Assembly (NCBI GenBank): GCA_964345635.1
Contig: CAYFRM010000093.1
Coordinates: 1-16,020 of the forward strand
DNA from: WVXT01 sp964345635
GTDB lineage: Bacteria > UBA6262 > WVXT01
Direction: 5' to 3'
DNA: 16,020 bases
Position numbers and translations under genes: made by a program. Shown one piece after another: positions 1-7,797 of the stretch. Numbering within the stretch: the stretch's first letter is position 1; every line of letters begins with the position of its first letter. The notes under the pieces were generated by a model. It saw only the letters and a list, made by a program, of their open reading frames with translations. It was not told the DNA's origin and did no database searches.

Positions 1-552
1 GCCATAAGGGAAGGCGGGATCAAGACTATTGAAATAACAATGACCGTTCCCAATGCTATCGGAGTGATGGAGAAAGTGGCGGGGAAGTTCGGAAAGGAAG
101 TGCTTTTAGGAGCGGGCACCGTTCTCGACGGCGAAACAGCCAGGGCGTCCATCCTTGCCGGAGGGGAGTTTGTCGTGGCGCCCTCGTTAAACGAAGAGGT
201 AATCAAGATATGCAAGAGGTATACCAAGATTGCAATTCCGGGGGCGATGACCCCCACGGAGGTTGTCCATGCCTGGGAGATGGGAGCGGACATTGTGAAA
301 ATATTTCCCGCAGGGCAGTTGGGGGGTCCGAAGTATATTAAGGCGCTTAAAGGTCCCCTGCCGCAAATTCTCCTCTTGCCTACAGGGGGAGTAAATTTAG
401 AGAACGCCGGCGAATTCATTAAAGCCGGCTCGTGCGCCATTGCCGTGGGAACAGCGTTAGTGGACAAGAAGGCAGTGGCTGAGGGAAAGTTTGAAGTTCT
501 GACCCAGAAAGCAAAACAATTTCTGGAGGAAGTAAAGAAAGCAAGGGGATAA
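1..552 (+). CDS. eda: KDPG/KHG aldolase, 3' part (5' end outside window)
   Basis: This is a class I aldolase of the 2-keto-3-deoxy-6-phosphogluconate / 4-hydroxy-2-oxoglutarate family, a cytoplasmic TIM barrel that cleaves KDPG to pyruvate and glyceraldehyde-3-phosphate in the Entner-Doudoroff pathway. The frame is open from base 1, so the gene begins upstream and roughly the first 25-30 residues are missing. Visible family landmarks are IEIT (the catalytic Glu segment, residues 11-14 of the fragment), GAGTVLD, the Schiff-base lysine in VKIFPAG (codon 298-300), PTGGV in the phosphate-binding region and a C-terminal AVGTALV segment. The Arg that follows the catalytic Glu in E. coli Eda (LEVTLRT) is Thr here (IEITMTV), so the preferred substrate is uncertain. 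A probable intrinsic terminator follows 13 bases after the stop, so it is not co-transcribed with the next operon. Confidence 0.93.
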   Translation, partial: AIREGGIKTIEITMTVPNAIGVMEKVAGKFGKEVLLGAGTVLDGETARASILAGGEFVVAPSLNEEVIKICKRYTKIAIPGAMTPTEVVHAWEMGADIVKIFPAGQLGGPKYIKALKGPLPQILLLPTGGVNLENAGEFIKAGSCAIAVGTALVDKKAVAEGKFEVLTQKAKQFLEEVKKARG

Positions 553-564
553 GAGTTCATTAAA

Positions 565-606
565 TTAACCCCTGTTATGTAAAATATTGACAGGGGTTAA
601 CTTTTT
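565..606 (+). terminator. Probable intrinsic terminator of the aldolase gene
   Basis: A perfect 11-bp inverted repeat (TTAACCCCTGT at 565-575, ACAGGGGTTAA at 590-600) encloses a 14-base loop and is followed by CTTTTT. The loop is long and the outer pairs are A/T, so efficiency is uncertain, but it separates the aldolase from the promoter of the next operon. Confidence 0.7.
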
Positions 607-635
607 AGCATAATATTCTGCGTCGGTTGGCATAT

Positions 636-664
636 TTGATTTACAAATAGTTTTATGCTATAAT
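636..664 (+). promoter_or_regulatory. Sigma-70-type promoter with extended -10 for the TPR/OMP/TonB operon
   Basis: The -35 box TTGATT (636-641) is separated by exactly 17 bp from a perfect TATAAT (659-664), which is preceded by TGC to make an extended -10. Transcription should start near 671, leaving a leader of only about 12 bases before the ATG at 684. The short leader contains AGGG (672-675) as the only ribosome-site candidate. Confidence 0.8.
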
Positions 665-683
665 TCAAATCAGGGTAACTTAT

Positions 684-3587
684 ATGTTGTTGAAAAAAAT
701 ACTGGTAATTCTTCTTCTACTGTTTGTTTTTTCCACAGATAGTGTTTCCGGTCAGGTTGCTTCTCGCGAAGAAGAGGACTTATACAATTTTGGTATGAGT
801 CTCTATAGCGACGGGATGTATAAACTGGCAGCGGAGCAACTGGATAAGTTTGAGAGAAATTACCCGGAAAGCAAGAAACTTCCCGAGGCGAGATTCTACA
901 AGGCGGAAGCCTTATTCAAGGACGGAGATTATGCGGGAGCATTCGTCGGGTATGGCAAGGTGATAAGTTCGCATCCGGGAACAGAGTTTGCTCTCAGAAG
1001 CGCCATTCGCCTGGCTGACTGTAAGTACATGGCGAAAAATTATTCCGAAGCAATCAGGCTCTATCAGGATTTCATCCGCAGGTATCCCAAGAGCGACCTG
1101 GTGGCGGAAGCGAAATATTATACTGCCGAGTCTTATTTCAATCAGGAAAAGTATAGAGAGGCTATTTCAGGTTATGACGAGATTATCAAGAAATATCCCC
1201 GGTTCAAACATATGGACTATGTCCACTATTCCAAAGGTTTCTCTTTCTTCAAGCAAGAGAAATATTCTCAGGCTTTGCTTGAATTCTCCAAAGTGGTTAA
1301 ATCTTTTCCCCAAAGTAGTATTGCCGATGCGAGCCAATTTTTTATGGGAGAGTGTCGGTTTTACCATAGGAATTATAAGTTAGCCATACCCGAATACGAG
1401 AAACTGTTCAAAAAGTATCCCCAATCAACATATCTTCCTCAAGCCCAGTTTAAGATGGGAGAATCTTTCCTGGAACAGAAAAAGTACTCTCTGGCCAGAC
1501 AAGCGTATCAGAAAGTATTGACTATTACCGAATCCGGCGACCTGCGAGGAGCGGCGCTGTATCAAATCGGCGAGGCGTTCTACCGGGAAGGAGACTACCC
1601 GAAAGCAATTGTTGCTTATCAGGAAGTCATTAAAGTCTATCCTCGTTCCGGCCAGGCAGAAAAGGCGCAGCAGTCTATTGGCTGGAGCTACCTGAAGCAG
1701 GGAAAGCTTGCTGAGGCGAGGAAGGCTTTTTCCGAGATGATAACCGGGTATCCCAAATCGGGATTGGTTCCCTCAGCGCTCTATATGATCGGGAATCTTT
1801 TCTATTATGAAAAGAAATACGACGACGCAACCGAGCAATACCGATTATTGATAGAAAATTTTCCCAAAAGTAATCTGGCTGATGACGCTTTCTACTGGAA
1901 GGGCTGGTGTTTCTATAAGAAAGGGCAATACGATGACGCCATCTACGCTTTCCGGGAAATGGAAAGGAAGTACCCCGATAGCAAGTTGAGAGCGGAAGCG
2001 AAGTTCCAGATTGCTGAATCTTTGTTTCGAAAGAGAGATTTTGATTTTGCCGGGAAGGTTTACCGGGAAGTTATTGACCGTTATCCCCGCAGCGGTTTGG
2101 CTGATGATGCCTATTTTGGCTGGGGCAGGTCTTCTTACGAAAAGGGCGATTTCGTTTCCGCTATCAAGGCTTACGGGGCAATCGTTACCACCTATGCGAA
2201 AAGCGAGTTGGCTCCCCGGGCGCAGTTGGAAATAGGGAACTGTCTGGTGAGCCAGAAGAAGTACGGTGAAGCGCATAACGCCTACAACCTCGCTCTCAAG
2301 AACTATCCCCAGAGCGGTATCGAAGACCGCATAAGATTCCACATCGGTCTGGCTTATTATAAAGAAGATAAATACGAGAAGGCAATCGAAGCTCTCGACA
2401 GTTTGAGAGAGAAATTCGAAAACAGCGATGTCATTGACCGAGCCATCTATTACATTGGCTGGTCATACTTCAAGCAGAAAAAATACGACGAGGCAGTTCT
2501 CCACTTTAACACTGTAGTAGCCAAATATCCTGACAGCGCCATTGCCGCAGACTCCCTGTTTAGAATTGGAGACGCACTTTATAACCAAAAACGATACGAG
2601 CAGGCGATAAAGAATTATCGGAAAGTCATCGATCAGTATCCGCAAAAGGAGATAGCGGAGTTTGCCTATTACGCTATTGGCTGGAGTTACCACGCTCAGG
2701 GAAAAGAAGATGAGGCAGTCAAGGTATACAGGGATTTTATCGAGAAGTATCCGAAGAGCCGGTTGAACGTAGAAGCGAGGTATCGCCTGGGAGAATACTA
2801 TTACAGCCGGGATAATTTTGGCGAAGCGGCAAGGATTTACCGCTCTATAGCGGAGAATTTTCCCGACTCCCCTCTCGCCGACGATTCCCGCTACTGGTTG
2901 GCCTGGAGTCAGTACAGGGCGGGCAACTATGACGAAGCAGCCGACACTTACCGGACGCTAATAACCAGCTATCCCGATAGCGACCTCGCCGGTGAAGCCA
3001 AATTCCGCATCGGCGAATGCTATTTTGTGCAAGGGAAATATGTTGAGGCAATAGCGGAATACGAGAAAAAACTCGCCAGTTTCCCGGAAGATACTTTCTC
3101 CAGTGAGTCCCAGTACAGGATTGCACAGAGTTATGAGAAGTTGGGCAATAAGGAGCTGGCGGTAGAGGCTTTTCAGAAGACGCTCCGGGAGTATCCGCAG
3201 TCAATAGCTGCGGCCAGAATACACCTGAGAGAGGGGATTTCTTACGAGGAAAAGAAAGACTATAAAAAGGCGATAGAAAAATACAGATTGGCTACGAATT
3301 TAGCGCGTAACGAAGTAGGGGCTGAGGCGCAGAAGAGGATAGGTGACTGTTACTATTTCCGTAAAGATTACCACAATGCCGTGGTTGAATATTTGAAGGT
3401 GGTCTATCTTTATAACAAATACCCGTATTTTGCCGCTCCCGCGCAGTATATGGCCGGGGAATCTAACGGGAAACAAAGGTTCTGGGAAGAGGCGAGAAAA
3501 GCATATAAGAAAGTCATAGAAAATTATCCGGAAAGCGAGTGGGCGAAGAAAGCAAGGACGGAGCTGGAGCTAATAGCCGATAAATAG
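684..3587 (+). CDS. Secreted giant TPR protein, about 25 tandem repeats
   Basis: The 967-residue product begins with a signal peptide (LLKKILVILLLLFVFS core, probable cleavage near residue 23 after VSG) and has no lipobox Cys. The rest is almost entirely about 25 tandem units of 36-38 residues. The consensus is roughly YPxSxxAxxAxYxIGxxYxxxxxYxxAIxxYxxVIxxYP, the style found in YbgF/CpoB and BamD-like periplasmic TPR proteins. Known TPR solenoids bind peptides or scaffold complexes; no catalytic domain is visible. It is the first gene of an operon with an outer-membrane barrel, ExbB, ExbD and TonB, and its stop is one base from the next ATG, which indicates translational coupling. I infer a periplasmic scaffold working with the energised envelope machine. 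Specific partners cannot be read from sequence. The start is fixed by the signal peptide and promoter position. Confidence 0.9.
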   Translation: MLLKKILVILLLLFVFSTDSVSGQVASREEEDLYNFGMSLYSDGMYKLAAEQLDKFERNYPESKKLPEARFYKAEALFKDGDYAGAFVGYGKVISSHPGTEFALRSAIRLADCKYMAKNYSEAIRLYQDFIRRYPKSDLVAEAKYYTAESYFNQEKYREAISGYDEIIKKYPRFKHMDYVHYSKGFSFFKQEKYSQALLEFSKVVKSFPQSSIADASQFFMGECRFYHRNYKLAIPEYEKLFKKYPQSTYLPQAQFKMGESFLEQKKYSLARQAYQKVLTITESGDLRGAALYQIGEAFYREGDYPKAIVAYQEVIKVYPRSGQAEKAQQSIGWSYLKQGKLAEARKAFSEMITGYPKSGLVPSALYMIGNLFYYEKKYDDATEQYRLLIENFPKSNLADDAFYWKGWCFYKKGQYDDAIYAFREMERKYPDSKLRAEAKFQIAESLFRKRDFDFAGKVYREVIDRYPRSGLADDAYFGWGRSSYEKGDFVSAIKAYGAIVTTYAKSELAPRAQLEIGNCLVSQKKYGEAHNAYNLALKNYPQSGIEDRIRFHIGLAYYKEDKYEKAIEALDSLREKFENSDVIDRAIYYIGWSYFKQKKYDEAVLHFNTVVAKYPDSAIAADSLFRIGDALYNQKRYEQAIKNYRKVIDQYPQKEIAEFAYYAIGWSYHAQGKEDEAVKVYRDFIEKYPKSRLNVEARYRLGEYYYSRDNFGEAARIYRSIAENFPDSPLADDSRYWLAWSQYRAGNYDEAADTYRTLITSYPDSDLAGEAKFRIGECYFVQGKYVEAIAEYEKKLASFPEDTFSSESQYRIAQSYEKLGNKELAVEAFQKTLREYPQSIAAARIHLREGISYEEKKDYKKAIEKYRLATNLARNEVGAEAQKRIGDCYYFRKDYHNAVVEYLKVVYLYNKYPYFAAPAQYMAGESNGKQRFWEEARKAYKKVIENYPESEWAKKARTELELIADK

Positions 3588-3588
3588 T

Positions 3589-5178
3589 ATGCCGATAAGA
3601 AAAACTATCTTTTTCATAGGAATTTCAATCTTTCTTTTTTTGTGGGAACCATCAGCAGGGGCTGAGGAGGAGAAGCCGACCGAGGAGAAGCCTGCTTTCG
3701 AGTTACCGGAGGTGGTAATTATCGGGGAAGACCAGTCCCGGGTCACCATAGGCGCGGAAAGGCAGCCACTCATCGATCAGCCATTTTTGAAAAAAGTGGA
3801 ACTTAGCCCGGAGCCAATGGCAAAAATCTCTCCCCTATCCCTTCCTCCTCAAAGGAAGGAAGGAATTATTGAATTCGGTTTTGCCTACGGGAGTTTTGAC
3901 GCTCTGAGGGCTAGCCTCAGTTACGGCAGACAGATCAGCGACAAGACTTATTATCTTCTGGGTATAGGAAAATATAAGACAGACGGAGAATTTCCCGGCA
4001 GACGGTATAATCATGACAATGCGTTTTTGGAATTTGGATTCAAGCCTCGCGAAAAGCTCGATTTGAAAATTGCAACTTCCGGTCTCCGGAAAGATTATCG
4101 CCTGTCCAATTCTGCCATTACTCAGAAGGCAGACCTGTACAACCTGGAATTCGGAGCGGAGGGAAAAATAAGAGAAGGAAGCAGTCTGGGGTGTCAGTTC
4201 TTCGGTCAAGTGGCAAATCTGGAGAACGACGATAAGGCAAAAAGTGAAATAGGAGGAGTCAGGTTACAGGCGAGGATTGGTTTTACGGAAAGGAACTTGC
4301 TGAACCTGGAAGCGCAACTATATCAGGAGAGGATTAGATTAGGTGACAATAGCAGGCGTTACTCAATCAGTTACGTTTCTTTCAGTGACGAGTTTCTCCT
4401 CTTTGACAAACTCTGGGCCAATCTGGGGGTGGAATATAAAGAGAAGAGTAAGCCCTTTACTTCCCTTTTCTATCCCCGGGGCGGAATCTCTTACGAGTTG
4501 ATTCCTAATTTCAACCTCTGGGTGAAATATCGACCGGAAATGGCAGTTCCTCTCTTTGATGAACTCTACATAGATAGCGACTATACTGGCGTCAATCTGG
4601 ACCTTATTCCCCAGAAAAGGAAATTTTCCCTGGAAGAAGGTATGGAGTACAAATTCAACGAGAACCTGTACGGCAACATCTCCTTCTTTCAGAGGAAATT
4701 CAGGAATTTGATTGCTCTTTCCGATAACGGGAGTACAGGAAGCTGGCAAAATATCGCCAACGTGTTCTCGCAAGGCGTGGAAGCGTCCTTTGTTTATGAC
4801 TTTGGAGAGAATTTTAGTCAAGGAGTAGCGGACTTTAGTCTGCGTTTGAAATACGTATACGAGAAAACAGAAGACGAAGACCGACCGGACGAGAAAGTGC
4901 CGTACCGACCGGTACATTCGGTTAAAATTTCGTCACTCTATTCCTATAAAGCGTTAAGCGTAGTTCTATCGGTCCTGATGCAGAGCGAAAGATATTACAA
5001 TCGCACTGATTCTTTACCTTTCTACTGGACGGTGGAAACGGAAATCTCGTACCGGGTGGCAAAGCAGCTTCTTGTTTTTGTTCAGGGAGAGAATCTATTG
5101 CAGGAGAAGTATGCTGACAGGTTCGGGTATCCACTGGACCATAGCAAATTCTTCGGAGGACTTAAACTAAAATTCTAA
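3589..5178 (+). CDS. TonB-dependent-receptor-like outer-membrane beta-barrel lacking a visible plug domain
   Basis: The 529-residue product has a signal peptide (residues 1-25, SAGA then EEE), a short Glu/Pro-rich segment, and ELPEVVIIGED at residues 38-48, which resembles the TonB-box/early segment (EVVVTA-type) of TonB-dependent receptors. From about residue 92 it is alternating amphipathic strands typical of a barrel. It ends in a receptor-like tail (VQGENLLQEKYADRFGYP) with a terminal Phe, the usual BAM signal. Ordinary receptors have a plug of roughly 120 residues between TonB box and barrel; here only about 45 residues intervene. The protein is short compared with typical receptors of 600 or more residues. 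The gene starts one base after the TPR gene stop with no clear ribosome site of its own, so translational coupling is likely. Its position in a TonB/ExbB/ExbD operon suggests it is the client. The ligand is unknown. Confidence 0.8.
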   Translation: MPIRKTIFFIGISIFLFLWEPSAGAEEEKPTEEKPAFELPEVVIIGEDQSRVTIGAERQPLIDQPFLKKVELSPEPMAKISPLSLPPQRKEGIIEFGFAYGSFDALRASLSYGRQISDKTYYLLGIGKYKTDGEFPGRRYNHDNAFLEFGFKPREKLDLKIATSGLRKDYRLSNSAITQKADLYNLEFGAEGKIREGSSLGCQFFGQVANLENDDKAKSEIGGVRLQARIGFTERNLLNLEAQLYQERIRLGDNSRRYSISYVSFSDEFLLFDKLWANLGVEYKEKSKPFTSLFYPRGGISYELIPNFNLWVKYRPEMAVPLFDELYIDSDYTGVNLDLIPQKRKFSLEEGMEYKFNENLYGNISFFQRKFRNLIALSDNGSTGSWQNIANVFSQGVEASFVYDFGENFSQGVADFSLRLKYVYEKTEDEDRPDEKVPYRPVHSVKISSLYSYKALSVVLSVLMQSERYYNRTDSLPFYWTVETEISYRVAKQLLVFVQGENLLQEKYADRFGYPLDHSKFFGGLKLKF

Positions 5179-5180
5179 AG

Positions 5181-5204
5181 AAAAGGGGACAGGCTACTTT
5201 TTCC
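5181..5204 (+). repeat. Possible remnant of a dispersed GGGGACAGGCTAC-type repeat
   Basis: The gap between the barrel gene and exbB contains AAAAGGGGACAGGCTACTTT (5181-5200) followed by TTCC. I recall very similar GGGGACAGGC-type short sequences scattered through many bacterial genomes, but only one copy is present here, so this rests on memory rather than on repetition in the window. Confidence 0.3.
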
Positions 5205-5218
5205 AAAGGGAGGCTAAA

Positions 5219-5821
5219 ATGCTTAACTATTTTTTACGCGGGGGGATAATGATGTATCCTCTTTTTCTCGCTTCGGTATTGGCTCTGGCGATAATCATCA
5301 ACAGGCTTCGGGTCCTTTCACGAGCAAGAACTGGCGAGAGGGAACTAATGAGTAGAATCAAGGGGCTGGCTGATCAAAAGAGGGTCGAGCAAGCAGTAGC
5401 TGTATGCAATAATTCCAGGGGACCGGTTGCTTCCATATTGAAGGCAGGTCTCTCCCAGTATGACAAGGGGCAGAAAGCGATGGAAGATGCGTTTGAGGCG
5501 CAAGCTTCAGAGGAGGTTCCTTTCCTGGAGAGCTATCTGCCTGCTCTGGCGACCATTGCCGCAGTATCTACTTTGATGGGGTTCACGGGAACGGTTATAG
5601 GAATGATTCGCGCTTTCGATTCGATTGCCGCTGCCAGCGCCACTTCTCCGGCGATTGTAGCTTCGGGCATTTCCGAAGCGTTGATTACCACGGCAACCGG
5701 GTTACTCATTGCTATTCCCACGCTTCTCTTCTATAGATATTTTGTCCATCGCGTTGATAAGTTTGTCTCTGAGATTGAGAGATATTGTAAAGAATTGATT
5801 AGAATTCTGGTGGCCACATAA
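5219..5821 (+). CDS. exbB: ExbB/TolQ/MotA-family proton channel subunit
   Basis: This 200-residue inner-membrane protein belongs to the family forming the pentameric proton channel that, with ExbD, powers TonB. It has one N-terminal membrane helix (about residues 11-29), a cytoplasmic loop, then two conserved helices: one around ATIAAVSTLMGFTGTVIGMI (about 110-129) and one around GISEALITTATGLLIAIPTL (about 150-169). The GTVxGMI and GISEALxTTATGL signatures, including the family Glu and Thr residues facing the pore, are intact. The usual PLLGLLG segment is replaced by STLMGFTG, a modest variation. A strong AAGGGAGG ribosome site (5206-5213) fixes the start. It is the third gene of the operon, 13 bases from exbD. 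Tol-type function (TolQ) cannot be excluded by sequence alone, but the downstream TonB protein favours ExbB. Confidence 0.92.
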   Translation: MLNYFLRGGIMMYPLFLASVLALAIIINRLRVLSRARTGERELMSRIKGLADQKRVEQAVAVCNNSRGPVASILKAGLSQYDKGQKAMEDAFEAQASEEVPFLESYLPALATIAAVSTLMGFTGTVIGMIRAFDSIAAASATSPAIVASGISEALITTATGLLIAIPTLLFYRYFVHRVDKFVSEIERYCKELIRILVAT

Positions 5822-5834
5822 GGAGGCAAAGAAA

Positions 5835-6239
5835 ATGCAATTTAGAAAACCAAAACCTCTTAGCACGCGTCTCGATATCGCACCCATGGCCGATGTCGTC
5901 TTTCTACTCCTGATTTTCTTCATGTTATCTACTTCTTTCGTTGTCCAGCCGGGCATCCAGGTTAGACTACCCAAGGCAGTTACTTCTGAGATTCAGTTGA
6001 AGAAAGACCTTATTTTAACGATCACCGCCGAGAACATACTTTTTTTGAACGAAGAGCCGGTTGCCCTGGACGAACTGGGGGAAGCGTTACAGGCTGCTTT
6101 TGCCCGGAGGAAAGATAGATTACTAATTATTAAAGCCGACCAGGAAGTTAAACACGGCCTCGTAGTGCACGCAATGGATATCGCAAAACTGAACGGAGCC
6201 AATAGATTAGCAATTGCCACAGAACCAAAATTGCTATAG
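5835..6239 (+). CDS. exbD: ExbD/TolR-family biopolymer transport protein
   Basis: The 134-residue product has the family layout: a short cytoplasmic N-terminus, one transmembrane helix and a periplasmic domain. The helix segment IAPMADVVFLLLIFFML contains the essential membrane Asp (D20), the proton-carrying residue of ExbD and TolR. The periplasmic part (about residues 42-134) includes VRLPKA, followed by the alternating strands and helices of the family and a KADQEVKHG-like segment. Together with ExbB it would form the motor that energises TonB. Its ribosome site AGGAGG (5821-5826) overlaps the exbB stop codon, showing tight coupling in the operon. Length is normal for the family. Confidence 0.92.
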   Translation: MQFRKPKPLSTRLDIAPMADVVFLLLIFFMLSTSFVVQPGIQVRLPKAVTSEIQLKKDLILTITAENILFLNEEPVALDELGEALQAAFARRKDRLLIIKADQEVKHGLVVHAMDIAKLNGANRLAIATEPKLL

Positions 6240-6255
6240 ACTTACGGAGAGAGGA

Positions 6256-6978
6256 ATGTTTGCAGACCGCAATTTCCGGCTTTCACTACTTATTTCTTTT
6301 GTCTTTCATTTGATAATGCTGATATATATTCCCATCACCCAGCGCCACAGACCTCCGGTCAGATTTGTGGAAGTCTCTTTAGTTTCATTTCCGGCGGCAA
6401 GGCCCAGTGAGCCCGGTTACCCAAAGTCTTTGGCGCTTGCCAGGCCCAGAACCGACGTTCGTCCTGCTCCCGGAGTCGATGTCTGGACACCGGGAGAGGG
6501 AGAGCCCCTGGCAATTCTGGGACCGGAAACGAAGATTACCCTGACAGAAGTTCCGGCCCCTGAGCCCGAATGGGGAGAGAAAATATCGATGCTTCCGGGT
6601 GAAGATAGGTTCACCATGGAAGGAGTCAAGATTGCGCCCGGAGTCCGCGATAGAGGATCTATTTTTGTAGGAAAGGGTGAGGCCGAAGAGTTTGCCATAA
6701 CCGGTCCTGTATCGCGCAGGGGAATCGTCCGGCGGGTCTACCCACAATATCCGAAGTGGGCAGAAGAGGCAGGAGTGAGCGGAGAGGTTCGCTTAAAGTT
6801 CTGGGTCCTGCCTGATGGATTAGTCAACAGAGTAGAGGTAACTCAGACTACAGGATATCCCGACCTGGACCAGATTGCCGGCCAGGCGATGAAGAAATGG
6901 CTTTTTGAGCCTCTTTCCGCCAAGGAGAAGCAGATAGTCCAGTGGGGAACAATCACCCTAAAATTCAAACTGGAATAA
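6256..6978 (+). CDS. tonB: TonB-family energy transducer
   Basis: The product, 240 residues from the start chosen here, spans the inner membrane once and reaches across the periplasm to outer-membrane receptors. The N-terminal helix carries the SxxxH motif (S14, H18 in LISFVFHLIML) needed for coupling to ExbB/ExbD. A Pro/Glu-rich linker follows (about 35-150), then the TonB C-terminal domain (about 158-240). That domain has YPQYPKWAEEAGVSGEV, the PDG turn, GYPDLDQIAGQAMKKWLFEP and a final beta strand. I prefer ATG 6256, which has GGAG at 6246-6249 and lies 16 bases after the exbD stop. An in-frame ATG at 6214 would add 14 residues and overlap exbD by 26 bases without a clear ribosome site. 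It is the last of the five genes, and a structured repeat begins 2 bases after its stop. Confidence 0.92.
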   Translation: MFADRNFRLSLLISFVFHLIMLIYIPITQRHRPPVRFVEVSLVSFPAARPSEPGYPKSLALARPRTDVRPAPGVDVWTPGEGEPLAILGPETKITLTEVPAPEPEWGEKISMLPGEDRFTMEGVKIAPGVRDRGSIFVGKGEAEEFAITGPVSRRGIVRRVYPQYPKWAEEAGVSGEVRLKFWVLPDGLVNRVEVTQTTGYPDLDQIAGQAMKKWLFEPLSAKEKQIVQWGTITLKFKLE

Positions 6979-6979
6979 T

Positions 6980-7030
6980 TGGAGTGTGAAACGAGAGTTT
7001 TGCTCGGTCAAGCTTTCGCTTGACACTCCA
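6980..7030 (+). repeat. Folded intergenic repeat element, copy 1 (three-way-junction type)
   Basis: The outer stem is TGGAGTGT (6980-6987) with ACACTCCA (7023-7030). Inside are a perfect 7-bp hairpin GTCAAGC-TTTC-GCTTGAC (7007-7024, sharing two bases with the outer arm) and a weaker hairpin, either AAAC-GAGA-GTTT (6989-7000) or CGAG/CTCG. There is no T-tract, so it is not a classical terminator. It shares architecture and the AAGC-loop-GCTT apex with two other elements in this window. Confidence 0.6.
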
Positions 7031-7056
7031 TCCGAACGTCCGGGAAGGAACATCTT

Positions 7057-7743
7057 ATGATTGAAGGAAGAATATTATTACTTGGCGATGACCCCAAGAC
7101 CGCTTCCGGGTTAAGAAAGACTCTGGAGAAGCGTGCTTTTGCACTTTACCAGGTTAAGGGAAAATCGAGTTTTAAGGAGAAAATTCTGGGGGTCGAGCCA
7201 GAACTGATAATTCTAAATTATGGTTTTTCTCTCGAAGATAATTTAAAAATGTGTAAACGGATAAAACAGGAAAGAAGGCTCAGGGACATTCCCGTGGTTA
7301 TTATCAGCAATAGTTCCCAAAAGAAAGACCTTATTAGAGCTCTGGAAATCGGTGCCGATGACTGCCTGTCGAAACCTGTCGATTTCGATATTTTCTTAGC
7401 CAGATTAAGAGCCATTTTGCGTAGAATAAGCTACAGAGAAGAGCCTGAGGAAATCCTGAAATGCAAGAATATCGTAATCAATTTGACCACCAGGACTCTT
7501 ACGGTAAGGAATAAACCGGTCAAATTGGCTCCCAAGGAGTTTGCCCTTCTTTATGTCTTGATGAAGAAGAGAGGAAGGGCTTTAGACAGAAAATACCTAA
7601 TGAAGAGTGTCTGGGAAGAGAAGTATCTGGGAGACCCCCGCACAATCAACAAGCATATTGAAACCCTCCGTAAGAAGTTGGGCCCTGGAGCAAAGGGACA
7701 GATAGAAACCGTGACAGGAATAGGCTATATGCTCAGGGCCTAA
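7057..7743 (+). CDS. OmpR/PhoB-type response regulator with Asn at the phospho-acceptor site
   Basis: The 228-residue product has an N-terminal receiver domain (about 4-122) and a C-terminal winged-helix DNA-binding domain (about 130-228; RTINKHIETLRKKLG recognition helix and IETVTGIGYMLRA wing). In the receiver the acidic pair D11/D12, the Ser/Thr-position residue S84 and K106 (SKP) are present, but the Asp normally ending strand 3 is Asn (N54 in LIILNYG). Standard phosphotransfer should therefore not work. No histidine kinase lies nearby. Family knowledge says such pseudo-receivers act by dimerisation or binding other signals, while DNA binding is retained. The ribosome site AAGGA (7045-7049) supports the ATG. 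The gene could be read through from tonB, since no clear promoter separates them apart from the repeat element. The target is unknown. Confidence 0.9.
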   Translation: MIEGRILLLGDDPKTASGLRKTLEKRAFALYQVKGKSSFKEKILGVEPELIILNYGFSLEDNLKMCKRIKQERRLRDIPVVIISNSSQKKDLIRALEIGADDCLSKPVDFDIFLARLRAILRRISYREEPEEILKCKNIVINLTTRTLTVRNKPVKLAPKEFALLYVLMKKRGRALDRKYLMKSVWEEKYLGDPRTINKHIETLRKKLGPGAKGQIETVTGIGYMLRA

Positions 7744-7797
7744 AATCCCCAATTCCAACCGGCCAAAACGCCCACCCTTATGATTAATCGCCCGTTT

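Noticed and set aside
1845..2342. A 165-codon minus-strand open frame opposite the TPR gene
   Set aside because: It is antisense to regular TPR repeats, and its composition follows the repeat periodicity of the other strand.
4363..4917. A 184-codon minus-strand open frame opposite the barrel gene
   Set aside because: It lies wholly inside the well-supported barrel gene, shows no family features and no ribosome site context; it is a shadow frame.
6214..6255. Upstream in-frame ATG for TonB overlapping exbD
   Set aside because: It has no good ribosome site and adds a polar 14-residue extension, whereas ATG 6256 has GGAG at suitable spacing and places the membrane helix at the usual position.
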